This document shows positions 48,800 to 61,644 of a stretch of DNA of 64,000 nucleotides, piece by piece. The notes below the pieces were generated by a model. It had not been told where the DNA came from, searched no databases, and worked only from the letters and a program-made list of their open reading frames with translations. Within the stretch, counting starts at the first letter, position 1; each line of letters begins with the position of its first letter. Made by a program: the position numbers and the translations under genes. Source of the stretch: Manis javanica (lineage: Eukaryota > Chordata > Mammalia > Pholidota > Manidae); NCBI RefSeq assembly GCF_040802235.1, contig NC_133166.1, positions 3,782,001-3,846,000 on the forward strand, in the 5' to 3' direction.

Positions 48800-51700
48800 A
48801 AGTACATACTTTTAAAAAATTACCTTACATGTAAATAGATTGCAACAATCAAAAGACATAGGGTGGCAGAATGGATAAAGAAATGAGACCCACTATATGC
48901 TACCTTATATATAAGATATATATAGATTAATCTATATATATAAGATAGACATTGCAGACCTAAAGACATACATAGACTGAAAGTGCTATCTTATATATAT
49001 GCTATCTTATATATAAGATATATATAGAGTAATATATATATTATATATAGAGAGAGACATTGCAGACCTAAAGACATACATAGACTGAAAGTGAAGGGAT
49101 GAAAAAAGATATTTCATGTAAATAATACAGAGAGAAAAGCAGGAGTAGCAGTACTTTTATCAGATGAAAGTAACAAAAGACAAAGAAGGACATTACATAA
49201 TGATAAAGGGATCAGTCCAACAAGAAGATATAACAATTATAAGTAACTAGTCATCTAACTTAGGAGCACCTAAGCAAATACTAAAAGAGCTAAAGTGATA
49301 AATAGACTGCAACTCAAACAAATTAGAGGACCTGAACACATAACTTTTATCAGTGAACAGAGCACAGAAAATAAATAATAAAATAGAGGCATTGAACAAC
49401 ATACTAGATCAGATGAACTAACAGATATATACAGAACATTCCACCAAAAACCAGCAGCGTACACATTTTTCTCAAGTGCACATGGAATGTTCTCCAGAAT
49501 AGATCACATATTAGGGCACAAAAGAGCCTCAGTAAATTCAAAAAGATTGAAATCGTATCAAGCATATTTTCAAATAACATTGGTATGAAACTAGAAGTAA
49601 GTTACACACAAAAAAAAAAACTCACAAAAGCACACAGGCTCAACAGCATGCCTTTAAACAATCTATGGATCAAAGTAAAATCAATCACTACATGAACACA
49701 GATGAAAACAAAAATAGGCTGCTGCAAGAGTGGTTCTAAGAGTCAAGTACATAGCAATACAGGCCCACCTCAAGAAACAAGAACAACCCCAAATAAACAG
49801 TCCTAACTCACAACTAAAACTAGAAAAAGGAGAATAAGCGAAGCCCAAAATTAGTAGAAAGAGCTAAATAATAAAGATCAGAGCAGAAATAAATAAAATA
49901 GAGAAGAATAGAAAAATAGAAAAAATTAATGAAACCAAGAGCAGGTTCTTTGAGAAGATAAACAAAATTGGCAAGTCCCTAGCCAGACTTATCAAGAAAC
50001 AAAGAGACGACACAACAAAGACAAATTAAGAAATGAAAAAGGAATGGTCAAAATTGACACCAGAGAAATACAAAGATATTAGAGAATTCTATGAAAAATG
50101 ATATGCCAATAAATTAAACAATCTATAAGAAATGGGCAAATTTGTAGAAAAATACAACATTCCAACACTGACCCAGGAAGAAATAGAAAACTGAAGGGAC
50201 CAATTACCAGTAACCAAATTGAACTGGTATCAAAAAAAATTTAGAAAAACAAATTTCAGGTACAGATAGATGGCTCCACAGCCAAATTCTACCAAACATT
50301 TAAAGAAGAGATAATACCCATTCTTCTTAAAGTATTCCAAAAAGTAGAAGAGGGAATACTTCCAAACTCATTTTATGAGGCCAACATCACTCTAATACCA
50401 AAAGCCACAAATACACTACAAAAAAGAAATTCATAGAGAAATATCACTGTTGAACATAGATGTAAAAATCCTCCAAAAAATAGTAGCAAACCAAATTCAA
50501 AAACGCATTAATAGAACCATCACACAACCAAGTGGGACTTATTCCAGAAATGCAAGGATGGTACAATATTTGTAAATCAACCAATGTGATACACCACATT
50601 AACAAAATGAAGGATAAAAACCACATGATCATTCAATAGATGCTGAAAAGCATTTGACAAAATACAACACCCATTCATGATAAAAACTCACAATGAATTG
50701 AACATAAAGCAAATATACCTCAACATAATAAAGGCCTTATATGACAAACTCACAGCTAACATGATCCTCAATGGTGAAAAGCTAAAAACTTTCCCTCTAA
50801 AATCATGAAGAAGACAGGGATGTCTACTCTCACAACTTTTATTCCACATAGAAGTGGAGGTCCTAGCCACTTCAATCAGACAAGATAAAGAGAAAAAATA
50901 CCTCCAAATTGGTAAGGGAAACCTTAAACTGTCATTATCTACAGATGACATGATATTATATATAGAAAACACTAAAGACTCTCCCAAAAAAGCATTAGAA
51001 CTAATAATTGGATTATGCAAAGTTGCAGGATACCAAATTAACACAGAAATCTGTTGCATTCCTATATACTAACAACAAACCAACAGAAAGAGAAATCAGG
51101 AAAACAATTCCATTTACAATCGCATCAGAAAGAATAAAATACGTAGAAATAAACCTAACCATTAAAGTGAAAGACCTGTACTCTGAAAACTATAAGACAC
51201 TGCTGACAGAAATGAAAGAAAACACAAATAAATGAAAATCTATCTCATGTCCATGAACAGGAGAAATCAATATTTCAAAATAGCAAACCATCCCAAAACA
51301 ATTTACAGAATTAATGCAATCCCTATCAAAACACCAAAGACATTTTTCACTAAATAAGGGCAAATAATCCTAAAATTCACAGGGAACCACAAAAGACCCT
51401 GAATAGCCAAAGCAATCCTGAAAAAGAAAAAAAAGAAGCTGACTATATTATGTTCCATGACTTCAAGTTCAAGTTATACTTACAAAGTTATAATAATCAA
51501 AACATTATGGTATAATAGTGTCACAATAACAGACCTATAAATCAATAGAACAGAATAAAGAGTTCAGACATAAACCCACACATGTGTGGGTTAATTAATA
51601 TACAATAATGGAGCCATGAACATACAATAGGGAAAAGACAGTCAACAACTGGTGTTGGGAAAACTGAACACCTACATACAAGAGAATGAAACTGGGTTAT

Positions 51701-52660
51701 GGAACTCCATACTAAAAATAAACTCAAATGGATCAAAGATCTAAATATATGACAGAAAACGTCAAAACTCTTAGAACAAAACATAGGCAAAAATCTCTTG
51801 AACACAAGCATGAGCATTTCCTGCATGCATCTCCAAGATCAAGGGAAACAAAGTAAAAAAAAAACAAATGGGACTACATCAAACTAAAGCTCTGTACAGC
51901 AAAGGACACCATCAGCAGAAAAGAAAGTCAACATAATTTTGGGGAGAACATATTCATAAATTATTTAACCAATAAGGGGTTAACATACATAATATATAAA
52001 GAGCTCATGCAACTCAACCCTAAAAAAAACCAAACAACCCAATTGGTAAATAGGCTGAAGACCTGAAGAGATTTTTTTCCAAAGAAGAAATGCAAATGGC
52101 CAAGAGGCACATGAAAATATGTTCCACATCACTAATCATCAGGGAAATGCAAATCAAAACCACAAGGGAATATCACCTCATACCAGTTAGAATAGCCACT
52201 ATCTAAAAGACAAGAAATAACTAGTGGTGGTAAGGATGTGGAGAAAAGAGAACCCCCCACACTGTTGGTGGGAATGTAAACTGGTGCAGCCACTATGGAA
52301 AACAGTATGAAGGTGCCTCAAAGAAGTAAAAATAGAACTACCATATGCCCCAGAAACTGCTTTTTTGGGGGATTTACCCAAAGGAAACAAAATCCAAGAT
52401 TGAAAAGATATATGCACCCTTGTGTTTACTGCCACCTTATTTACAATAGGCAAGATATGGAAGTAACCAGTGTGTCCATCAATAGATGAATAGATAAAGA
52501 AGGTGTGGTACATAAACACAATGAAATATTTTCAGCCTTAAATAAAAGAAAGAAATCCAGCCATTTTCAACAACATGGATGAACCTAGATGATATGCTAA
52601 GTGAAATTAGCCAGGCAGAGAAAGACAAACTCCCTATGATTTCACTTTCTTGTGGAATCT
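48800..52660 (+). pseudogene. L1 ORF2, broken (older L1)
   Basis: Only short frames survive. Endonuclease-domain wording appears around 48,820-49,520 ('cacatggaatgttctccaga'). RT-domain wording runs from 50,400 to 51,240, with a 'tctacagatgacatgat' segment near 50,939 where FADD has become STDD. C-terminal wording is at 51,880-52,520. The domain also carries an internal insertion and duplication at 48,890-49,093. Confidence 0.8.
48948..49093 (+). repeat. Local duplication within L1 ORF2 with AT palindromes
   Basis: A 38-base segment beginning GACATTGCAGACCTAAAGAC occurs at 48,948-48,985 and again at 49,056-49,093. The spacer is made of TATA-rich inverted repeats ('cttatatataag', 'atatatataagat'). 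Confidence 0.9.
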
Positions 52661-52999
52661 AAAAACAAAACAAAACAAAATGAATAAAAGAGCAGTCGAC
52701 TCATAGACACTGAGAAGAGATTGGTGGTTATCATGGCAGAGCGGTTCAGATGGATGGGAGGGGAGGGTGAGGATGATAAAGGGGCACAATATAACAATAT
52801 AAGATGGTTCAGGGATGGAAGTGAAGCATGGAGAATAGAGCCAATGATTCTGTAACATCTTTCTATATTGACAAATAGTAACTGCACCAGTTGGGGTGAA
52901 TATTTAATAATGTGGGTAACTGTTGAACCACTGTGCTGTATACTTGAAACTAATATAAGATTGTATATCACATATACTTCAATAATAAAAAACATCTGA

Positions 53000-53774
53000 A
53001 TCCTTTAAAAATCATAGGAAAGAGCAAAACAGTTAACAAAGAAATGGAAACATGAAAAGTTATGGCATCACATACGTGAGTGACTTGTCTAATCAAGAAT
53101 TAAGGAAGAATAGAGGAAAGGTAAAAATGAAAAAACAATAGCAATAACAAGATAATTTATTAATCAGCTATAATATATAATGCTAAGAACTACAGATAAT
53201 CATTCAGCATTTATGGAAATTTTATTAGAAAATTAGACTATTATAACCTCCAATTCACAGAAGGGGTTTTTAAAGTCCTAAAATCATAACCTTTCAGTAG
53301 AAAAAGGACTAAAAAAGAAAATAACCAAAATGACTAAGAAAAAATGCAGTTTTAAAAGCAGGAAATTCACTCCAAATTTTCCTGAAAAACATAGAATATA
53401 GACAAAAGTATAGTTACTCATATAAAGAGAAGGAAGTCAATTTAATACAAGAGGCTTCATGCTGAAGGGATGATAAAAAAACATGGCTTTTTGTGTGCAC
53501 TTGGTTAGAAATATGTTGATGTATATACACTGAGAATTAAGTCTAACAGCAGAGCTCCCAAAACCAATTCAAAGCAAATAGAGGTTGGAGAGGAGCAGAA
53601 AAGGAAGAAGGTACATTTGAACTGTCAATAAAAGAGATAAAGTATGAATTAATAAGATAGGCAAGTAGAAAATAAAAAAGCATGCAGAGTCCCCAAGTCA
53701 TAAAATCGTTCCTATTTAACTTTCCATTCACATCTACTCTCAATAAACCTTCCTTTGAGGTTCTTTACCTCTAG
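53000..53774. other. 3' flank of the OR5L gene, unit 3
   Basis: AT-rich, matching 29,410-30,197. No separate feature. Confidence 0.5.
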
Positions 53775-54719
53775 TTAAGAAAATAGTTTTTCAAAAGGTA
53801 ATTTTGATATCAACACCTTCTTGAGAGATTCTTTCACATCCTTGTTCCTCAGGCTGTAGATCAGGGGGTTCAGCATGGGAATCACGATCGTATAGAACAC
53901 CATGGCCACTTTGTCAGTATCCGTACTGTTGCCAGAACTGGGCCGGCAATACATGAAAAGGATTGTTCCATGGAGCACAGCGATGGCTGTGAAGTGGGAG
54001 GCACAGGTGGAGAAGGCTTTGCGCCTTCCCTGGGCAGAGCGCATCCTCAGGATGGTGATGAGAATAAACAAGTAGGAGGTGAGGATGATCACGATGGTAA
54101 TAATCTCATTGCTAGTGGCCACAATGTATAGCAGCAGCTCATTCATAGTGACATCAGAGCAAGCAAGAGACAAGAGGGGGAGAAGATCGCAAAAGAAGTG
54201 GTTAATCATATTTGAATGATAGGATGGGATCTGAAGAGCTAAGCACAAGTGAATCAGAGAACACACCAAACCACAGAGGTAACAGCAAGAAACCAGCTCT
54301 ACACAGAGCTGCCAGGACATGGTGACCACGTACAGCAGTGGCTTGTAGATGGCCACAAAGCGGTCATAGGCCATCACAGCCAGCAGGAAGACCTCAGTGA
54401 CGGCACAGGTACAAAATAAGTAGAATTGCACCATGCATCCCAGAAAGGAGATGATTTTTTCCTCACTGAGGATATTGGACAGCATCTTTGGCACAATGAT
54501 GGTGGAGTAGCAAAAATCCACAAAGGACAAGTGGCTGAGGAAAAAATACATGGGAGTGTGAAGTCCAGAGCTGACCTGAATCAATGCAATCATGCCCAGG
54601 TTGCCCAAAACTGTGACTCCGTAGATCAGAATGAACAGCATGAAAAGAAAGGCTCTCAACTCAGGGGCGTCAGTAAGTCCGAGAAGAAGGAACTCTGCCA
54701 CAGAAGAGCAGTTCTCCAT
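53775..54719 (-). CDS. OR5L: Class II olfactory receptor OR5L-like, intact (unit 3, first gene)
   Basis: A 314-residue odorant GPCR starting MENCSS. The upstream in-frame ATG seen in the unit 2 paralogue is ATA here, so the start is at 54,719. Motifs are complete: [46 protein letters not shown] (the CNP of most relatives is YKP here), [47 protein letters not shown]. It differs from the 30.2-kb gene mainly around TM4 and loop 2 ([14 protein letters not shown]), a region linked to ligand specificity in ORs. The acceptor AG used by unit 2 upstream of the start is GG here; an alternative AG lies a few bases downstream. Confidence 0.95.
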   Translation of the reverse strand: MENCSSVAEFLLLGLTDAPELRAFLFMLFILIYGVTVLGNLGMIALIQVSSGLHTPMYFFLSHLSFVDFCYSTIIVPKMLSNILSEEKIISFLGCMVQFYLFCTCAVTEVFLLAVMAYDRFVAIYKPLLYVVTMSWQLCVELVSCCYLCGLVCSLIHLCLALQIPSYHSNMINHFFCDLLPLLSLACSDVTMNELLLYIVATSNEIITIVIILTSYLFILITILRMRSAQGRRKAFSTCASHFTAIAVLHGTILFMYCRPSSGNSTDTDKVAMVFYTIVIPMLNPLIYSLRNKDVKESLKKVLISKLPFEKLFS

Positions 54720-54769
54720 GCCTATCCCTGCTTCATGTCAGACTTCGGAAAACAAATTAAGTTTTGTGT

Positions 54770-57700
54770 GTCTTCCAAAAAAAGAGAAAATGCATTAAAA
54801 ACAGATTAATATAGACTTCAAAAGTATAAAATTGGCATCAATGTATTTATGAGTTATAGCAAAAATTGTCAAAAATGAAATAGAACACCATTGTCAAATA
54901 AATATCTCAGTGGATCTTACAGACCAAAACTCACTTAAGCATCAGAAGAAACCTTAAATGACTCCAACCTTTATCTCTCATAACGCATTGAGATGATCAA
55001 CTCAGTTCTGTAGATTGATAGTTTTTATAAATAGGTTCAAAAATTAACTCCTGTTCTCTGAAAAACTTTAGTAACATCTGTCCATCAGGGTAACACCTAT
55101 TGTGAATCTAAAATACTCTTTTTTTCATTGAATGTATCAGGAACATAAATTTGAAGTGAAGTTCTCTGCAACTCTACTTTTGGAGAGTGCAACAAATTTT
55201 TTGAGGTTTGTAGCTCACATAAACCCTTTAAATTTGGAATTTGGAAAATGAGAAATAAAAAATACACTGAAAATGATAACTTTATGTGTCACACTCACAA
55301 AGTGGCTTAATCAATAATAATAATAATAATAATAATGATCTATGCTAATAAAGGCTCAGAAAGATGGAACTTGGGTACATTTTCCTGGAATGCAATTAGC
55401 AGCATATATCCAAAGTCTTCACCCTGATAATAATGAAAACTGTATGACATTCTTTATGAGATAATTTACTCTTAAAAAGGCATTATAAAAATATTAATTA
55501 CACTGACAAAATTGTGAAAACCTGTGTCCAAAGTTATACTGCAGCATTGTTTATAAGATTGACAAAAGGAAAATTTATGTCTAAAATAAAGATTATTAAA
55601 TATGCTGCATCATATATGAGATAGAAAATTATCATGCTATTTGAGATTATGTTTTAGAAATGCTTAATTTTAAAAAAGGATACCAAATAGTACACCGGGT
55701 GATTCTATGTCATTGTAAATCATGATGTATATGCAGAGGTATGAACACATTTGAATTATCACTCTGATTTAGCTGTAAGTGAAAGTTTAATCCTTTACCC
55801 ACTTTAGAAAAGACATAAGTAAAAATTTTTCCAAGTCTTCTCAAGTAGTCTGTTGGAGAAAGTGGTTAGGTTTTGTATTCTATAGGGGATCTAGAACTGA
55901 GACTTTTCTTTAAAGAAAAGGCTTATGGAAGCTGAGGAATTGTATCCCATGTCCTCCCTTCAAGACATCAGGGGATACATACCCATGACTTCATGTACAT
56001 AAATGTAATGAAAATTGAGTGAAGAGATTCTGGACTAGGAAGGTAACCTGCTTTCTTCTCTACATCTCAACCTAGCTTTAATGAAGTAGGACTAGCACAT
56101 TCCTGAAGTCATGGTTATTCATTACTTGACCAAAAATAAAACAAAAACAAAAACATCAGAGTTTTTTGCCGATTTCTGAATTAAAGCAGGAAAATCTCCT
56201 TGAAAACTGTTCTTCACACGTTCTAGACTGACAATCAGAAAGTAGTTTATCATAAACCCAAAACAAATCCAAAAGAATTCACTACATTTACTGAGAGAGA
56301 GTTCACACACTCTGCTCTCCATCACCAGCTGGACGGCACATACATTCAACCCTCAGAATTGGTGTGAAAATTAGGGAGCTGTCCATGGTCTTAAATTCTA
56401 GCTGCAATGGCAGAAGTTGGTCTGAAAAAACAGTGGTGAGAGAAGAGACAGAATAAAAGAGAGCAAGAGAAGTTTGACCATCTATTATTTTCTATTTTTC
56501 ATACACATCAGTGTTTGGTGTTACAGAGGAAATTGTACTGATTTCACCCTCAACTGTCCTTGAATACTAACACACAAAAGCATTTTAAACAGTAAGTACA
56601 CAGGAATATGGGTTCTATTAAGAGATACTCTACATTAGAAGAGAGATGAGTTAGGTATATTTTTTAAATAATTTCTAGGATAATAAATTCATTTCCATTT
56701 TCAAGGAAACAGAGCCTGGTTCTAGATAACAAACCTGAGAGACAGACATTTCCTCCAAGGTGCTGAAGATGTTAAGATGTGTATAGTAGACAGTTAGGGA
56801 CTTATACTGAAATTTAAACTCCTGAGAAATGGGCCCCTTAAGTTCCAGAACAATAATTAATCTCTATGGTATAGTAAAATCTATAAAAATTAAACAGTGA
56901 CTACTTGTGATTCAAACACAAATAATAATTAATCTCCATGGAATATCATCTGGAAATTTATTGTTTAAATTATCCCAGTCTGGGAAACAACTGTTTAAAA
57001 CCAAACCCACCTCCCTCCAGATTTTGTGGTCCTTTATGATATCACATCCTGATGTCATATATGTGGGTCACAGTTCATTTTGCCATAATAAAATAACATA
57101 GTTCTTCTTATGAATCTCTCTTTCTTATGATATTACAAAGTCCCCTATATTTCTATAGGGCACAGTGACTAAAGCCACTTTGGAATTCCTTTAAATACCA
57201 TAGAAGCAATGAACCTGCTGGTCTAAAACCTATCAAATAGTTCACACTTATTAGGTGCTTGTTATGTCTCATGTCTCAGATATTGTTAAGTATTAACTCT
57301 TTTTATATCCACAGTAACCAGACAAGAGAAAAATACAGACACAGAGACCTGTAACTTGGACAAACTAAAAATAAACTGCATGTGAAGGCCTAGGAGGCTC
57401 TGTTTTTCCCACCCATAGAAATGTATGGATAAAGGGGCAGACAGAGAGAGACTTCTGAGTTTGTGTTTTTCCTGAGGCGTGTCCTATTCCAGAAATTGTC
57501 CAGTGGGACCACATCAATGTTCTGTTCTAGGTGTGTCCTTCTGATTTATATTGTCAATCTAGACCACAGTATTCCTTTTTGTTTCTTTGTATCACTGGCT
57601 TTACAAATGTTCAGTACTTTCTCTCTTACTTTTATTTTTCTTTCTGTGACATGTGTGTGTGTGCCATTCTGTTTGGTGTTCTATGGACCTGTGGTTAGGT

Positions 57701-57849
57701 GTATGTTTTTTTAATTTCAGGAAACTCTAAGCCATTATCTCTACACATACTTTCTCTGGCCTGACTTCCGTCTTTTTTACTTGTGAGGTTCCAAATATAA
57801 TTATTTGGAATCATGTGGCTTAAATATTTTCCCCTATTTTCATCACTCT
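54770..57849. other. AT-rich upstream region, unit 3
   Basis: Counterpart of 31,202-34,364. It includes an (ATA)n run at about 55,313-55,338. No gene is supported. Confidence 0.5.
55313..55338. repeat. (AAT)n microsatellite
   Basis: About eight AAT units. The unit 2 equivalent near 31,800 has only two or three. Confidence 0.9.
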
Positions 57850-58427
57850 TTTTCTTCTCTTGTCTATCATTTTGGATATTTTCTACTGATTTATCTTTAT
57901 GTTCATTAATTCTTTACTTGACTGTACATGGTGTGTTTTCATTATCTCTAGCAAGTTCATTTTAGCATTAGTTTCGATGACTTGCTGAAATTCCCCATCT
58001 GTTAATGCATGCTGTCACCTTTTCCAGCAGTACCTATAGGATTATAGTTATTTTAGGTAGTCTGTCTGATATCTTTTTACATCTAAGCTATTATGTGAAT
58101 CTGAGTCTGCTAATACCTTCATTTCCTTACAGTCAGTCATTTTCTCCTGGATATTTGTGTGATATCTATATTTTTAATGTACATGATTTGAAGGCCATTA
58201 GAGAGAGAAGTACATGGCATTTTGCCTGAGAACAATTCGTATCTTCTGCTTGACATTAAGTACAGGGAATGAAGCTGGGCCTCAGTTTTGTTGATAATAT
58301 GATTACCTCAGTGTACCACAAAGTTCAAATTTGTCTATTGTTATCTTGTATTTACAGTGGGGGCTGGTTTGCCAGAGATTCTTAATATCTAATCTATCTT
58401 AAACTTCAGGTTTTCCCTTCGCATATG
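57850..58427. other. AT-rich intergenic sequence, unit 3
   Basis: Counterpart of 1-597. No feature. Confidence 0.5.
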
Positions 58428-59590
58428 TACCCAAACAAAAAGCTTCCACACAGCAAAGAAAATAATCAACAGAGTAAAGAGACAGTCTAAGGAATAAGAG
58501 AAAATATTTAAAACCATATATTTGATGAAGGATTAATATCCAAAATATAGACAGAATTTGTATAGTTCAATAGCATAAAGTAAAATAACCCAATTAAAAT
58601 ATAGGCAAGGACCAGAATAGATATTTCTCCAAAGAAGATAAATAAATGACCATCAGTATATGAAAAAATTCCCAATATCACTAATCATCACAGAAATGCA
58701 AATCAAAACCACAATGAGATATCATCACCCACCTGTTAGAATGGCTCTTATCAAAAAGACAAGAGATAGCACCTGTTGGTGAGAACATGGAGAAAAAGGA
58801 AGCTTAGTACACTGCTCATTGGAATACAAGTTGATATAGTCACACAAAAAAAAACTATGGAGTTTTCTCAAAACACTAACAATAGAACTAGCATAAAATC
58901 CAGCAATCTCACTTCTTGGTGTCTATTGGAATTGAAATCAGTGTTTCAAAGAGATATCTGCACTCCTGTGTTCATTGCAGCATTAGTCACAATATCTAAG
59001 ATGTGAAAATAACACAGGTCTATTGATGAAACTGTTGATGAATGAATGGATATAGAAAATGTGATATGATGTAACTTTGTTTAGCCTTTACAATGAAAAA
59101 AAATCCTCCCATTTCCACACAGATGAACCTGGAGGACAGTGTGCTCAGTAAAATAAACCATATGCAGAAAGACACATTCTGTATGATCTCACTTACATGT
59201 GGGATCTAAATAAATCAAACTCACGCAAGCAGAGAATAGAATGGTGGTTGCTAAGGGCTAGGGTGTGGGTAGAATGGACAGATGTTGGTCAAGCATACAA
59301 AGTTCCAGTTATGCAGGATAAACAAGACTTATAGATCTAATGTACAGCATGGTGACTATAGTTAATAATGCTGTATTGTATACTTGGAATTTGCTAAGAG
59401 AGTAGATCTTAACTGTTCTCTTGCACAAACAACAGACTAACAGCATGAGGAGATGGATATGTTTATTACTTTGATTGTGGTAATTATTTCACAATATTTA
59501 CATTCCATATATGTATCAAATCATTATATTGTACACCTTGAATATATAAAAATTTTGTTAATGATACTGCAATAAAACTGAAAAAATATT
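58428..59590 (+). mobile_element. Old L1 3' end, most complete copy
   Basis: It contains the ORF2 C-terminal segment and, unlike the other two copies, the continuation into the 3' UTR: 'gatctcacttacatgtggga', 'agaatggtggttgctaaggg', and a tail near 59,575-59,590 ('caataaaactgaaaaaat'). It shows that the copies at 598 and 34,978 are internally deleted rather than separate insertions. Confidence 0.85.
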
Positions 59591-61079
59591 TAGTGACCTC
59601 ACCATTACAAAAGAAAACACAATTCTGTTCCCACCTTTCTTTATAAGAACAAATTAATAATGCATAAATCTTTATTAATCTACTATAAAAATATTAATTC
59701 ATGGATAATTTTACCAATTGAAAAAAGGAAAAGGAAAATCCATCCCAATTAATATTATTAAGAGATGCATTTCTAGTGCAATTTTATGATTTCTTTTTGA
59801 AAATTTGTAACATTTAAGATACTGAACATGTCAGGTAATGAAAGTTGTAATAATTCAGCACAGACAAAAGTTCATAGAGCTTTATTAACATTGATCATAT
59901 TAATAAAAGTCCATGTCAAACATTTTTTTCATGTCACCTATATTTAATGACATATATAATGCTTATATGATTAATAAGATATAATTATGGAGGGTAATTG
60001 AAATTAAGTGTGATTTCAGGGACAGAAAAATAATATAAAATCTAAAGATCCAAGTGTTTCAAAGTAATCATGATACTGGCATAAGATATCCATCTTATGC
60101 ACTAGAAATGATATGTTTTTGTTTTTCAATTTAAATTTTTAAAGTCAGCTGAAAATTCTAACATGCAGAATTTTTAAGTGAATTCATTTAAGAGGCACAT
60201 GAATAAAAGAATTGAATAGCACTAATGTATTTCATATTCTACATAGTAGCTATAGAAGCTACCAAAAGACGATTTTGAAGTCTAAAATTACAGAATGGAA
60301 AAATATGACATGCTACATCACTATTTATGGAAAATAGAGTGCCTGTGTCATTTTAAATACCAATTTACTGTCTTCATTTTGTAACTCATTCATTTTAAAA
60401 CATTGATAAGAGAACATAAACAGGGTGTATTTTCATTTTTTCATTTCCAAATAAAAATTAAGGTGTGAATCTATAATTTCACAAAAATATAATCATCCTT
60501 TACCAAGATGGGGAAAAACATAAGGACTTACATATTGAAATGGATTATTCATCATTGACTCCAATCAAGAACAACATAACATCTTTGCTACTTGTCCACA
60601 ATTATTTCAGGGTAGGTCAAATTAAGTGACAGTGTACAAAGAACAACAGCATATTTCTGAATATATAAGTTATTGTTAGTTATCATTACATAACTAAATT
60701 TTTGATAAAAGTTGATTTCAATTCATCATTTAAAACTTAAAATCCCATGCACATTGCACATTTACTCATGAGCCAAGTAAGATTGCCATCTAGTTGTCAT
60801 TTTACCCTCACAAAAATAGCTAGAACATCTTCCTTGATAATTTACTGAATTTGGAGTTTCATTCAAACACAAATAGTACATTACAAAACAAAGATATATA
60901 AGTATTCAAGCAAAAGTGATGACAGAAGAAAGATATATATGATACCATATTTTGAAAAACCTGTGTCTATGAGGGCAACATACGTTAATATTATTACTCT
61001 TAAAGGAAAACTAATCTTCCTCATCTACACAATAGGTTTGAGCAATTCCTCATTCAGATTATAACTAAAACTCATGATT
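59591..61079. other. AT-rich intergenic sequence, unit 3
   Basis: From about 59,757 it matches 1,270-2,610. The preceding 170 bases have no counterpart in units 1 and 2. No gene. Confidence 0.5.
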
Positions 61080-61465
61080 TAAAACAACAATCATGTCATT
61101 AATGGTGGCAGTTCTGAAAACTGAGGAACCAGAGCAAAAAAGAAATCAGTGGAAAACTCACAGAAGTGATTGATCATGTTGGGCCCCAAAAAGATAGTTT
61201 GAAAGAAGAGCTTGTGAGTTATCAAGGTGCATGCTACTCTACATGCATAAGATACAACTACTAGCATGGCACAGAGCTCCTGGGACATGGTATCTGTGTA
61301 GAACAGAGGGTTGCAAACAGCCACAAAGCTGCAGAGACTATCATAACAAAGTGAATTAATTTAGTAACCACAGAGGTGCAAAAGAGAAAGAATTGCACCA
61401 TACACTCTGAAAATGAAATGTTTCTGTCTTCTACAAGTAACTTGCAAAGTTCCATGCAGAAGTGT
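61080..61465 (-). pseudogene. OR5D: OR5D-like olfactory receptor remnant, unit 3
   Basis: The minus strand reads [16 protein letters not shown] in loop 1/TM3, then [28 protein letters not shown] in another frame, then a PNMINHF loop-2 motif that is better kept than in units 1 and 2. It has the same extent as the other two remnants and lacks the N-terminus and TM6-TM7. Confidence 0.72.
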
Positions 61466-61597
61466 CAGCATTTTACCCACAATGGAGAGTTAGTATAAAG
61501 ACAAAAAATTAAAACTAAAGTAAGACATGTGACTTAAGTCAGAAATGATACTACTCATACTAATGGTCATTCACTGATTTCAAGTATATGTGTATGG

Positions 61598-61644
<47 letters not shown>

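Larger units (their letters stand above)
46215..52990 (+). mobile_element. Old, nearly full-length L1, degenerate
   Basis: A 5' UTR of about 1.25 kb carries L1 wording such as 'gggagactggaagcactc', 'ggcatggtccattgg' and 'gatcgaccagcagtggga'. It is followed by broken ORF1 (from 47,474), broken ORF2 (about 48,800-52,660) and a 3' UTR ending in an 'aataataaaaaac' tail. It is more diverged than the 18.4-kb L1 and belongs to an older subfamily. It exactly fills the gap between duplication units 2 and 3. Confidence 0.88.

Noticed and set aside
48890-49093. Possible CRISPR-like or regulatory direct repeats
   Set aside because: Only two copies, with an AT-rich palindromic spacer, inside a decayed L1 of a mammalian genome; best explained by local slippage.
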